From Pycnococcus provasolii (Eukaryota > Chlorophyta > Pseudoscourfieldiophyceae > Pseudoscourfieldiales), in the NCBI GenBank assembly GCA_049487715.1, contig CP150556.1:784506-848505 (forward strand): DNA of 64,000 bases, written 5' to 3'. Each line of letters begins with the position of its first letter. Position 1 is the first letter of the stretch. Made by a program: the position numbers and the translations under genes. The notes beneath the pieces were generated by a model. The model made no database searches. It was given only the letters and a program-made list of their open reading frames with translations, and was not told the DNA's origin. This document shows positions 1 through 9,279 of this stretch, in pieces.

Positions 1-394
1 ATGCACACCGTCGATATCCACGCGCAGATTGGACAACGTTGACGGGAGCACGCTCAGCGAGGGCTACAACCTCAGGACAGTCACGTACGGCGACAGCATT
101 TCATGGGATAATCGAACGCTCACCAAGTGGTACGGCATACGCGTTCGCGTTCGCACCGTCGGACGAGGGCGGCGATTCAGCGCGTCGGAAACCTTCGCAC
201 ACATCGGAAGCGGCGTGGCTATGCTCGGCGTTGCGGCGGTGATCACCGACTTTCTGCTCATGTACGTCTTCCGGCACCGCGCGCAGCTGTACGAGCTGCT
301 TGCGCAGCGCAAGGTGCTCGTCGCCGACGCGACTGGCAGCGGCGGCACGGCGGAGGAGATAACCGACGACAACGAGCAGCCTCTTCTCAGGTGA
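1..394 (+). CDS. P2X-type ATP-gated cation channel, C-terminal part only
   Basis: The frame is open from base 2 (first codon TGC), so the gene begins left of the window; only the last 130 residues are present. P2X receptors are trimeric plasma- or vacuole-membrane cation channels opened by ATP. Visible family marks: the ATP-site segment GYNLR (residues 21-25 of the fragment, matching the animal NFR triad with Phe replaced by Leu), the conserved Lys in RTLTKWYGIRV (residues 38-48), and a second membrane helix HIGSGVAMLGVAAVITDFLL (about 67-86) with the Gly/Ser-rich pore face. A short acidic cytosolic tail follows, ending in QPLLR. P2X genes are known from prasinophytes such as Ostreococcus. 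The upstream ectodomain and the first TM lie outside. The convergent neighbour is the acetyltransferase gene, about 200 AT-rich bases away. Confidence 0.85.
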   Translation, partial: CTPSISTRRLDNVDGSTLSEGYNLRTVTYGDSISWDNRTLTKWYGIRVRVRTVGRGRRFSASETFAHIGSGVAMLGVAAVITDFLLMYVFRHRAQLYELLAQRKVLVADATGSGGTAEEITDDNEQPLLR

Positions 395-597
395 CATTTA
401 AACATTCTTTTCTTTTGTTACTTAATCTTCTTTTTAATCACGAGACATTGGCTTTTTTCTTCCTTGCATACAAAGATGCAAAAAATAATAGAACCAACAA
501 AAAATTTTCCTTCTGAGAGGTGTGTGGGTTTATTTCAACCTTTTTTTCTTTTTTTTTTCTTTGAAAAACGCTGCACCTACACAGCTCATCATCATCA
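395..597. other. AT-rich convergent intergenic spacer
   Basis: T-rich and A-rich runs lie between the stop of the P2X gene and the stop of the minus-strand acetyltransferase gene. This is likely shared 3' UTR space; no gene is seen. Confidence 0.6.
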
Positions 598-3500
598 TCA
601 TCCTCGCCGTGATGGAGGAGGGGGAGGAGGAGGGGGAGGAGGAGCACCTCCGTATGCTGCAGTATGCTGCATACCCTGCTGCTGCGGCTGCTGCATACCC
701 TGCGGCTGCATACCCTGCTGCCGGTGCATCTGCATCCAAGCCTGCCGCCTTCTGTCCTCCTGCACCTGCGCCGCACGCCTCCTGTACTCCTTAAGATCAC
801 GACATCGCGGCACGGGGCAGTTGGGCGTGCGGCATCCCTTGGCGTGGATTTGAAGTAAGTTCCACATGCGCCGGCAGAGCATGCATCCACCCGCAACCTT
901 CGTCGGGCACGTCAGCCCGTGCTGGAACAAAGCTTTCACCTTCATGCAGTTCGTCGACGGGCAGTGGCGATCCGAGCAGGCACTCGCGTGCACCAGCAGC
1001 TGCATCGTTCGGTGCAGCTGCTGCATGCGCTCGACACGCTCGCGGTCCTCCTGGGTCGCACTTCCGACAGCCGCCCCGGTGGGGCGCAGCGGGTGCTCGT
1101 GCTTGAAGTTCGGGCTGCGGCGGCACGCCTCGCACACGTCGTAGTCGCTGCACTCGTCGCACCGGTACGCGCGCGCGTCAGCCTGCATTTCGATGCCACA
1201 CACGTTGCACGTCGCGGCGAAGCCGGGCGCCTGCGGGTTGTGCATGTGGTACAGCACCATCATCGAGCTGTGCTTTGCGCGACGCAGCGTGTCGAACTGG
1301 TAGTGGTTTCCCTGGCACAGGCTCAAAAAGTTCTGCCTCGTGTCGAAAAACTCGCTCGGCTCGCCCGGAGGATCGGGATCCTTCGTGTCGCCGTGCTTGC
1401 CCACATCCTCCTGCACCATTTCGGAGAGCACGACACCCTCCGGCAGCTTACGCGAGTCGCCGGAGCTCGTCGCTATAATAGCGTTGCAGGCGCCGCACAG
1501 CCGGTACTCTTCTTTGGTCCCGCACGGCGGGCACACGTACGAAGTTCCCTCGACGTACGTGCCGCAGCACGAGCACGTGGGAAAGAGGTTCACGATGATA
1601 AACTCGTGCTTCAGCTCCATGCTCATCGCGCGCCCGTTCGCGTCGCAGTTCTTCTTCGTGATCACCTCGGACAGCTTCTCAATCAGCTTCCCGTCCTTTC
1701 GCCTGATCACCTCCTTGTCATTCTCCTGCTTCTTCTTTCCGCCACCCTTGCCCTTCTTGCTCCCGCCCGCCGCCTTCTTGCTCCCAGCCGGCGCCGCCGC
1801 GTTGGCGCCACCCGCGTCGCCATTCTCCTCATCCTCGATCATCTTCAAAAAATCCTCAAACGCGCCGGGGAAGTAGTCACCCTCGAAGTACGGAAGCTTC
1901 GTCGATATAAGCTTCTCGGGCGGATCGTTCGGGCGGCGATGGAAGAGCTGGTCGTACAGGTTTGTGACGCTGTGCACGATTCGCTGCTCGCAAGCCTTGC
2001 GCAGCATCGTCAGGTACCACTCGCGCAGCTTGTCCGGCTTCGGCGTCTTCTGCCGCTGCGGGTGGCAGTACAGGATGTAGTCCTCACCCTGCGACGGCGG
2101 GCAGCTCCAGATATACATGCTCGTGAAGCCGCGATTGCGAACGTATTCGAGGTACCCGAGCATGAGGTCGTGGTAGACGAACGTTCGCAGCGCGCCGCCG
2201 TAGGCGCTCGTGCGCTCCGGCGTGAAGTACTTCACGCTGTCGATGTAGCTGAGGTAAATGCGCCGAGAGTTGGGACCCGAGCACCCCTTGTCAAACTCGT
2301 GCACGTACATCGTAAAGAGCACGACGTCGACGCCGTCAATCTTCTTGAACAGGAGAATCGCCTTGGACCGGTACGGCATCGTCGAAGGGAAGCCGCTGCC
2401 GCCAAACACCTGCAGAAACTTTTCCTTCGTCTCCACTCGCTTCTCCACGCTGCTGACTACGCGGATCGCGAGCTCGCCAGGATTCACGGTTTGCACATCC
2501 TTCTCCGCGCAGTTTTCCTTCTTCGCCATATCCGCAACCTCCTGCTTCATGCTCCTCGCCACGCGATCTTCCAGGTAATCGCTGAGCTTCGTCTGCGGGT
2601 ACTCACACGCGCCCATAAGCGTCTTGGGGCGCTTGTCGATCGGCTTGCGCTTTCCCGTTTCAAGATCCTTGAGGCAGCACAGAGGGCACGTGAACGACAC
2701 GTCGCCGCCGTCGTTCTGCCTGCCGTTGAAGAGCGCGCAGATCTGGTGGAGCCACCGCTCGCACTTGTCGCACTGCACCCACGCCTCCTCCATCTCCTCC
2801 TCATTCTTCTTCTTCACCAGCGCCGACTTGGGAATCTGCTTGTCTTCGACAGCAAACTGAGTCTTCGTGTCCGTGTAGCACTTGTGGCAGTACACCGACT
2901 TTGCCATCTGGGCGTTGTTCCCGCCACCCTCGGGCACGGCGTAGTAGTACACCTGGTGCTTCTTGATGCGCTCGTTGCAACATGTGCACCACATCGGCAG
3001 CGGCTCGAACATGAGCTTCTCCTGGCAGCACAGCGCGCACGCCGAGCTGGGATCCGCCGCGGCGGCGCTGGGATCCGCCTTGGCGCTGGGATCCGCCTTC
3101 GCGCCCGTGGGCGTGTTCTCCGACTTCGGGTCAGCCTTCACGGCTGCGGCTGCGGCATCAGCCGCCGCCTTGGCAGCCGCCGCCTCCGCCTTGGCCTGGG
3201 CTCGCTTCCCTCCTCGGCCAACGGATGGCGCAACCTTCTCCTTCTCCTTCTCCTTCTTCTCCCTCTTGTCTTCCACCTCCACCGGATGTCTCGTGACGGC
3301 GATGTGGTGCCTGAGCTGCTCCATCGAGAACGTCTCGACAAGGCTTGCCGTCTCATCCTTTTTGGCGCCCTGCGCGCCGCCAACGAGGCCCAGAGTTCCC
3401 GCGGCACCCGGACCCGCCGGTCCCGCGGCACCCGGCTCCGTCTTCTGCCTCTTCATCGACGCCTGCTGCTGGGCAGCGTACTGCTCCTGCTGCATTCGCC

Positions 3501-5182
3501 GCTGCTTGTCGAGCTGCTCGCGAACGGGAGCGCACACGGGGCACCGCTGATCCGTGCACCTCTGGTGATGCTTGAGCAGCTCGCGGCTTCCCACGCAGCG
3601 CGGGTACTGGCAGTTGGGAACATTGCACTGCAGGATGTGCTGCCACAGCCTTCTGGCGACATGGCAGTGCGGCGTGGTTTGGCACTGCCCCTCCGGCGCC
3701 TGGCACTTGCTCGCGTGCCTGAGGAACAGAAGCCATCGCTGCTGCTTGACGATGTACTGCTGCTGATGTGGCGTGAGCTGCTGAGGATGCATGGCCATCG
3801 CGTGGTTGCCCGACGGCGTCTTGCCCGACGCGCCGGGCGGCGGCGGCGGCGGTGGCGGCGGCGCACCGCCCGGCGGTGCACCCGGGGGGTGGCGGTGGAG
3901 GGGGCGGTGGTGCGCCCGGCGGGATGCCGTTGCTGTTCTGCGCCCCCGACGCGGCTGCCGCGGACATGTGAGCAGCGTGCTGCCCGTGTGCCGCCATGCC
4001 AGGCGGCGGAGGCACGCCCGGCTGCCCTCTCTGCGCGCCGGGCATTCCCGGCGTTGGCATCATGCCGTTGCCCGCGCCCATGGGAACCATCCCCTGCGGC
4101 GGCACGCCCGGCGCGGCGCCGTGCGGCGACAATCCCATTCCGCTGCCAGCCTGACCACGGAGGATTGGCGCGCCATTTTGCATCACCATCGCTCCGCCAC
4201 CCATCATCGCGCTTTGCGGAGGCGGCGGGCCGGACATGCCCCCTGAATTCGCGCGCGCGACGCTACCCATGAGAGCAGCGCTGCCGGGCTGCTGCGGCGC
4301 ATGCGGCATCGTGCCGTACTGCAGCGTGGGAGCCATCGCCATGGCACTCGCGTCTTTTTGGGGCGCCATGCCATTCGCCATGGGCTGCATCCCCGGCTGC
4401 GGCTGCATGATAGCACCCGTGTGCGGAGGTGGCGCGTATCCGTGCGGCGCGGCGTTGGAAGGGTACATGGCCTGCGCGTGCTGCTGAGGCGCCATCTGCT
4501 GCTGCATGTGCTGCTGCTGGCCCACCATAGGAGGCTGTCCGGCCACGGACATGGCGCCTGCCGACGGCTGGGTCGCCTGCGAAGCCTGCCTGGTCACCAT
4601 GCGTCGTGCTACGTTCTGCAGGCGGCTTTCCAGCGTGTTCGGGTCGGTGTACTCCTCCTTCGTGCGTGCTGACTTGTACAGCGCCTCCTCCAGCCTCCGC
4701 ACAAAGTCAGGGAGCTTATCGCACCACTCCCGTATCACGTTCGGCTTTCTGTGGCGAAATAGCTGAAGTCTGCAATGCATTTGTGTCATGGTTGACAATT
4801 TTGTTTCGTTTTGAGTGTGTGTACGGTGGTTGTGTAGCGTGTGTGTAGCGTTGGTTGTGAGACTCTCGTCGTTGTCCTTGGTCAGGAGGTGGTTGCAAAT
4901 ATGAGGTTGAATCGGCACGTACATCTGTTGGATGAGCGCTTTTCGGTCCATAACGTCTTGGTCAGACTGCCACGTCTTCCAGCTCGCCGTTGTTGCCTGA
5001 TGATGGTGCTGCTGCTGCCCATGAGCCTGGCCGTGAGGCGGGGGAGGTGGTGGGGGCGGAGCGGCCGCATTGCCCATGTTTGGGGGCATGGTTGGTGGTC
5101 CCACCTGGTTGGTATTGTCTCCCGGCTGTGCGTGGCCACTCGGTAGTGTTGGTATTGCCGTTTGCGCACCTGGAAGTGACAT
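598..5182 (-). CDS. HAC: p300/CBP-family histone acetyltransferase (plant HAC type)
   Basis: Nuclear lysine acetyltransferase and transcription coactivator, about 1475 residues. Order seen: a KIX-like helix bundle (about 75-160, created across the intron: RKALIQQ joined to ILQLFRHRKPNV, then EEALYKSARTKEEY), a Met/Pro/Gln-rich linker, TAZ zinc finger 1 (about 420-510), two Cys-rich PHD/RING-like segments (about 660-790), KAT11 HAT domain (about 880-1045) with YIWSCPPSQGEDYILYCHP, two ZZ-type fingers (about 1145 and 1270), TAZ2 (about 1330-1440) and a Pro-rich tail. There is no bromodomain, as in plant HACs. An intron lies at 4770-4922 (GTACGT...TTGCAG, 153 bases, in frame). The frame changes inside a polyproline stretch: dropping one G from the plus-strand run at 3884-3889 joins both halves as continuous Pro/Gly sequence. 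ATG at 5180-5182. Confidence 0.9.
4770..4922 (-). other. Spliceosomal intron in the KIX-like domain of the HAC gene
   Basis: Donor GTACGTGCC and acceptor GCATTGCAG. Its length of 153 is a multiple of three, so an unspliced reading stays open. Removing it produces a much better KIX helix and drops a His/Thr/Asn-rich insert. Confidence 0.8.
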
Positions 5183-6055
5183 TTACGGTTGTATGGCGTT
5201 CGCCAGGTGTCTTGAAGTGCGCGTCTTTTCTTTTTTCGAAGGTTCTCACGGGTGGGTGGCTATCTGTATCTGTTGTGTACCGAGATGTGTGTTGTTTTTT
5301 GAGATGGCACCGTTAGAAGAAAGTTCAGAGTGCGTAGGTTTTAATGGCGCTTCAATCGTCTCGGATGAGGCTATGTGTAAGCGAGGGTAGAAAAGAGCGT
5401 ACGAGGATGTGTTTTTAGCGCGAGGCCATGGCGAGGAGGGGCGCGCCAACGGGGAGGGAGGGGGAGAGGGGAGAGGAGGAGGAGGAGGAGGGACACCTGG
5501 GAGGGGTTTTTCTGCTCTCCCTCCTTCTTCTTCCTCTTCGAGTCCCTGTTTCGGGCCCCAGAAATGGAAACTTAAAACCCACCTTCTTCGGCACAAAATG
5601 CTTCGGCCCTGGGAACAAGGGAGGAGAGCAGGCTTCCTTTTTTAGTTCAGGATTTTACCCAAAGTTTGGGTCCTCTTGAAGAAAGAAATTCGACGCTTTT
5701 TTCGGGTTTTTTGTTTTTTTTCCGCGTGGTTTACCAATTCATCCACACAATCGCGAGGGTGGTAGACTCGCGCGCGCGTTTTATGTTAGGTTTGTTATGA
5801 TGAATTTGATGGCGTCGACGCTCACGTGCTTTGCCTTCTGTGTGCCGCGCCGCACAGACGTTGATACTTTATTTTTTCAGGAATTTGTGGATTGTGCACA
5901 GCCGCCCTGCAGCCGCGGCAAAAATACAAAAATACTTGACCAACAAGGCGTGCGCCCCACCCCAAGAATCAAAGCTTGAAAAAAATGGGGGTTACAAGTC
6001 GGGGTTACGTGCTCGCGCCTCCACAGGTGATTTCCACTCTCACCTTCGCGCACTG
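5183..6055. promoter_or_regulatory. Divergent intergenic region with purine-rich tract
   Basis: Separates the minus-strand HAC start from the plus-strand SecE-like start. It contains a long plus-strand purine tract (about 5425-5500, GGGAGGGGG/GAGGAGG), i.e. pyrimidine-rich in the sense of the HAC gene, and AT-rich stretches at 5640-5900. An in-frame upstream ATG at 5831 exists for the SecE-like gene, but its extension is AT-rich and low complexity. No other gene is seen. Confidence 0.5.
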
Positions 6056-6826
6056 ATGATGCTCTGTCGCCGCCACGCACACGTGCGCGCCCATGGTCGG
6101 AGCGGAGCGGCAGCCACGTGGCGGCAACACCACCACCACCACCACCAACAACAACAACAACGTGTTGTTCCTTCTGCACGGCGACAGAACCAGCAACATA
6201 CGCAGATTCAGCAGACGAAAACACGCCTTTCAGCAGCGCGAAACGACTCCGACGACGACTTCTTTGACACGACGCGATCGACGCTCGGAACGGCACAGCC
6301 ATACCGTCCCAACGACGGAGGACGAAGGAGACAGCTGAGAAACCCTCTGGCGGGAAGCAGCTTCGTGCAGCTGTTCACGTGGCCGTTCGAGCTCACCGTT
6401 CGCCTGCTCATCGGGAACCTCATCATCGCCTTCCCGCCGTACCGCGTGCTTGTGGCGTCGAGTGTCCCGCAGTTCTACGCGCCGGGAGAAACGCGTACAC
6501 TCGTCGAATACCTGGATGCCATGCCCGCCGAGCAGGTGGACAACCTTGTCGCGCTCGTAGCCAACTGGCAGTGCTGGAGTCGCAACATCGGCTTGCTTGG
6601 GTGCATGCTTTCGTTCGCGAGCTTCCTACGTGACCAGCCAGCTCAGCTGAGTGCCGTATCATGGCCCGGACCACGCCAGGTGGCATCCAGCTCGCTTCTT
6701 GTCATCGCATTCGCCGCGGTATTCGTCGTGTTTCTCACCACCGTTGACCTTGCAAGCATGCGCCTTCTGAAGTGGGCGGTGGCTGTGCGAAGTGCAAAGA
6801 CTGGCATCTTTTTCCCTGCAGCTTAA
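6056..6826 (+). CDS. secE: SecE-like protein, probably thylakoid Sec translocase subunit
   Basis: 256 residues from the ATG at 6056. An upstream in-frame ATG at 5831 would add 75 residues of unlikely composition, so I prefer the later start. The C-terminus carries the SecE signature: an amphipathic segment ending in SAVSWPGPRQVASSS (the VxWPsrxEV box) followed by one long membrane helix LLVIAFAAVFVVFLTTVDLA. SecE clamps SecY in the protein-conducting channel; in algae the nuclear copy serves the plastid thylakoid channel. Before it are a His/Gln-rich low-complexity N-terminus (possible transit region), an acidic/basic linker and a second hydrophobic stretch (LTVRLLIGNLIIAFPPYRVLV), unlike the usual single-TM plastid SecE. 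Assignment rests on the short signature; the N-terminal 170 residues are unrecognised. Confidence 0.55.
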   Translation: MMLCRRHAHVRAHGRSGAAATWRQHHHHHHQQQQQRVVPSARRQNQQHTQIQQTKTRLSAARNDSDDDFFDTTRSTLGTAQPYRPNDGGRRRQLRNPLAGSSFVQLFTWPFELTVRLLIGNLIIAFPPYRVLVASSVPQFYAPGETRTLVEYLDAMPAEQVDNLVALVANWQCWSRNIGLLGCMLSFASFLRDQPAQLSAVSWPGPRQVASSSLLVIAFAAVFVVFLTTVDLASMRLLKWAVAVRSAKTGIFFPAA

Positions 6827-6910
6827 GTAACCATGTAGAAGTACGTTCAAAAAAACAAAAAAATTCATGTTTATTATTACTTGACGCTATTGTTTTTACC
6901 CAAACGGGTT

Positions 6911-7660
6911 TCAACGAGGTTGTCCAAACTCAACAGGCAGCTCCGTGGCACCCTCGTAAAACTGCTCGATGCCGTAGTAGTCGCGCTCCGACGGCGTGAA
7001 GACGTGCACAACCACGTCACCAAAGTCGAGTAGTTGCCACTGCGACCGTCCTTTGGGCGTTTGTGCGGTTTCCCTGCCACGTGCCGTGGCACACTTCTGA
7101 CACCGGTCGACCATGGCGTCTAGCTGCGGCTGCGAGAATCCGGATGCGACGACGAATATGCTGGTCCAGTAGATGATGCGCGATACGTCGTACACGCGCA
7201 CATCCTCCGCCTTGACGAGGTCCATAGCCTTTGCCAATTCGACGGCAAATGCGCGCGAGTCTTCGTCCGAGACGAGTCCTTGCTCGTCCAGGTCGGCGTT
7301 GACGGCGCCGTCCTTTTCGTCTTCGTCCCACGATACGTCGCCCGCCTCATCCTCGTACCCTTCCATTTCCATCATCGCGAGCTCATCTGCGGTCAGGTCG
7401 AGCTCGGCGAGCAGCATCGCCTGCTCTCGCTCGTATTCCTCGCTGTTTTCTGGTTCGTTCTCCTCCTCCTCCTCCGACGATGACGCCGCCGCGGACGACG
7501 CCGCCTGTGCGTGTGTTCTCCAACGGCACGGTGCGGATTCATACGCGTGCAAGTCGCCGTGACGTCTCTTTTGGTGGAGGCAGACGCGTCGTGCTATGCG
7601 CGGCGCACCAGCACGACTATACGTCGACGACAAACGCTTAACAGGAGTCAGCGACGGCAT
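6911..7660 (-). CDS. rsfS: Ribosomal silencing factor RsfS / Iojap, plastid-targeted
   Basis: 249 residues, ATG at 7658-7660. The frame stays open upstream, but there is no better ATG. The N-terminus is Ser/Arg/Ala-rich and acid-free for about 45 residues (transit-like), followed by a Glu-rich linker, then the RsfS domain: FAVELAKAMDLVKAEDVRVYDV, IYWTSIFVVASGFSQPQLDAM and the hallmark SQWQLLDFGDVVVHVF with YYGIEQFYEGA at the end. RsfS binds ribosomal protein L14 and blocks joining of the subunits; Iojap is the plant plastid form. The start lies about 160 bases from a block of telomere-like repeats in the 5' flank. Convergent with the SecE-like gene, stops 84 bases apart. Confidence 0.9.
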   Translation of the reverse strand: MPSLTPVKRLSSTYSRAGAPRIARRVCLHQKRRHGDLHAYESAPCRWRTHAQAASSAAASSSEEEEENEPENSEEYEREQAMLLAELDLTADELAMMEMEGYEDEAGDVSWDEDEKDGAVNADLDEQGLVSDEDSRAFAVELAKAMDLVKAEDVRVYDVSRIIYWTSIFVVASGFSQPQLDAMVDRCQKCATARGRETAQTPKGRSQWQLLDFGDVVVHVFTPSERDYYGIEQFYEGATELPVEFGQPR

Positions 7661-7930
7661 AGCGAGTGAAGTTGAAACCACGGCAGAATGAAGCAAAAAG
7701 TGGGGAAAAAGTGGATAAAAAGGGCACGAGAAGAGAAGGCGGAGCAAAGGGAAGGGAGGGGAGGAGGAGGAATTTACCAGGCGGCTGGAACAAGCGGATA
7801 AAAGGGACCAAAAAGACGTAACCCTAACCCTAACCCTAACAGCCCTAACCCTAACCCTAACAGCAGCACCCGTTCAGCAGCAACCACAACAACGTGGCAA
7901 AGTTAATTAATTAAATACATTTTCGCTAAG
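7661..7930. promoter_or_regulatory. RsfS 5' flank and RCC1-like gene 3' flank
   Basis: Holds a plus-strand purine run at about 7738-7772 (pyrimidine-rich in the RsfS sense) and the interstitial telomere repeats at 7820-7861; the rest is unstructured. Confidence 0.5.
7820..7861. repeat. Interstitial telomere-like repeats (CCCTAA)n
   Basis: Two blocks of three CCCTAA units separated by CAG: AACCCTAACCCTAACCCTAACAG and then CCCTAACCCTAACCCTAACAG. Orientation is C-strand left to right, opposite to the terminal telomere. Sits upstream of the RsfS start codon and downstream of the propeller gene. Confidence 0.9.
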
Positions 7931-8965
7931 TTACAGGATGTGCACATCGGTCATGAAGGGAAAGTTGGCGCTGAGAGTGGCGTAGTCGTCCACCTCGTAC
8001 TCCTCGTCGTGCTCTGGAGTCGGCGCCTGGCCGTACTCGTTGTTTCCCAAGCATGCGATACTGCCGTCGCGTTGCAGCGCCAGCGAGTGATAGAAACCCG
8101 CGGCGATGGCGACGAAGTCACCTTGTATGCCGTCGGGAGGCGCCTGACCGTTGGTGTTGCGTCCCCAGCACGCGATGCTGCCGTTGCGTCGGAGCGCCAG
8201 CGAGTGAGCGGCACCCGCGGCGATGGCGACGAAGTCACCTTGTATGCCGTCCGGAGGCGCCTCGCCGTGCTCGTTCAATCCCCAGCACGCGATGTTGCCG
8301 TCGCGTTGCAGCGCCAGCGTGTGATAAGCGCCCGCGGCGACCATGATGAAGTCGCCTTGTATGCCGTCCGGAGGCGCCTTGCCGTCCTCGTTGCGTCCCC
8401 AACACGCGATATTGCCGTCGCGTTGTAGCGCCAGCGAGTGCAAGTAACCCGCGGCGATGGCGACGAAGTCACCGTGTATGCCGTCGGGAGGCGCCTGGCC
8501 GTGGCCGTTGTATCCCCAGCACGCGATGCTGCCGTCGTGTTGTAGCGCCAGCGTGTGATAAGCGCCCGCGGCGACCATGATGAAGTCGCCTTGTATGCCG
8601 TCCGGAGGCGCCTGACCGTCCTCGTTCAATCCCCAGCACGCGATGTTGCCGTCGCGTTGCAGCGCCAGCGTGTGATAAGCGCCCGCGGCGACCATGATGA
8701 AGTCGCCTTGTATGCCGTCCGGAGGCGCCTTGCCGTACTCGTTGCTTCCCAAGCACGTTATGCTTCCGTTCTTTCGCACAGCGAGCGAGGAATCTGAACC
8801 CGCTGCAATGTTCGCGTTGGCTCGCGACGTGCGAAGCTGCTCGTCGCGCTCCTTGACGATTGCGAGTCGTCGTGGCTTGTGCACGACGACGAGCCATTCG
8901 CGCCAGACGGCGATGGCGGCGTCTCGCAGCGCCCAGGCATCCTTGTTTGGATCCATGTTGGCCAT
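7931..8965 (-). CDS. RCC1/BLIP-II-like seven-bladed propeller protein
   Basis: 344 residues from the first true ATG (8963-8965). Seven tandem 39-residue units fill residues about 53-327, each like VAAGAYHTLALQRDG followed by IACWG, a variable loop, then APPDGIQGDF. A unit of 39 residues with ALxxDGxIxCWGxN matches the RCC1_2/BLIP-II subtype rather than classic 50-residue RCC1 blades, and seven units predict a closed propeller. Such proteins are binding scaffolds; a partner cannot be read from sequence. Units are nearly identical at DNA level with a 117-base period, pointing to recent duplication or conversion. The N-terminus (DAAIAVWREWLVVVHKPRRLAIV) is a helical non-repeat segment. No signal peptide, so probably cytosolic or nuclear. 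Confidence 0.8.
   Translation of the reverse strand: MANMDPNKDAWALRDAAIAVWREWLVVVHKPRRLAIVKERDEQLRTSRANANIAAGSDSSLAVRKNGSITCLGSNEYGKAPPDGIQGDFIMVAAGAYHTLALQRDGNIACWGLNEDGQAPPDGIQGDFIMVAAGAYHTLALQHDGSIACWGYNGHGQAPPDGIHGDFVAIAAGYLHSLALQRDGNIACWGRNEDGKAPPDGIQGDFIMVAAGAYHTLALQRDGNIACWGLNEHGEAPPDGIQGDFVAIAAGAAHSLALRRNGSIACWGRNTNGQAPPDGIQGDFVAIAAGFYHSLALQRDGSIACLGNNEYGQAPTPEHDEEYEVDDYATLSANFPFMTDVHIL
7990..8800 (-). repeat. 117-bp coding tandem repeats (propeller blades)
   Basis: Seven units encode the blades. The block around GCGACCATGATGAAGTCGCC followed by TTGTATGCCGTC recurs almost unchanged near 8340, 8575 and 8695 (plus strand). Confidence 0.75.
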
Positions 8966-9279
8966 GTTGGAGTTAGCAGCGGACAGATTCGACGACGACG
9001 ACGGAAGATGATGTGACAAGGTGCGAAAAAAGCGACGGAAGGAAATCTAAAAGGGAGGTGAAGGAACTTGCCCTCGCCCCCCGTGTCCGGGGATCCCCCA
9101 TATTGTGGTGGAGGCGTGAATGCGTTTTGAACGCGGAACGCCCTGGCTAATTCCACCTCTGGTCGTCGCCCTTTTCTTTCCCTCCCCTCCCCTCCCCTCC
9201 CGCTGCCCGGTTCTCCCAGCACTCTCCTCCAGTTCTCCTTAGAAACGCCTCCAAGAAACACCTGCTCGCCTTTCGAAGC
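8966..9279. promoter_or_regulatory. Divergent promoter region with CT-rich tract
   Basis: Lies between the propeller gene (minus) and DYNC2I1 (plus). A pyrimidine tract at about 9168-9205 (TTTCTTTCCCTCCCCTCCCC) precedes the DYNC2I1 ATG by about 80 bases. No other gene seen. Confidence 0.5.

Noticed and set aside
3057-3110. Short GGGATCCGCC repeats as a possible mobile element or array
   Set aside because: They encode an Ala/Asp/Pro/Lys repeat (KADPSAKADPSAAAADPS) in the HAC linker; coding microsatellite.
919-4272. 1117-codon open frame on the plus strand
   Set aside because: Antisense shadow of the HAC gene; Arg/Leu/Ala-rich with no domains, whereas the minus strand has complete TAZ/HAT/ZZ modules.
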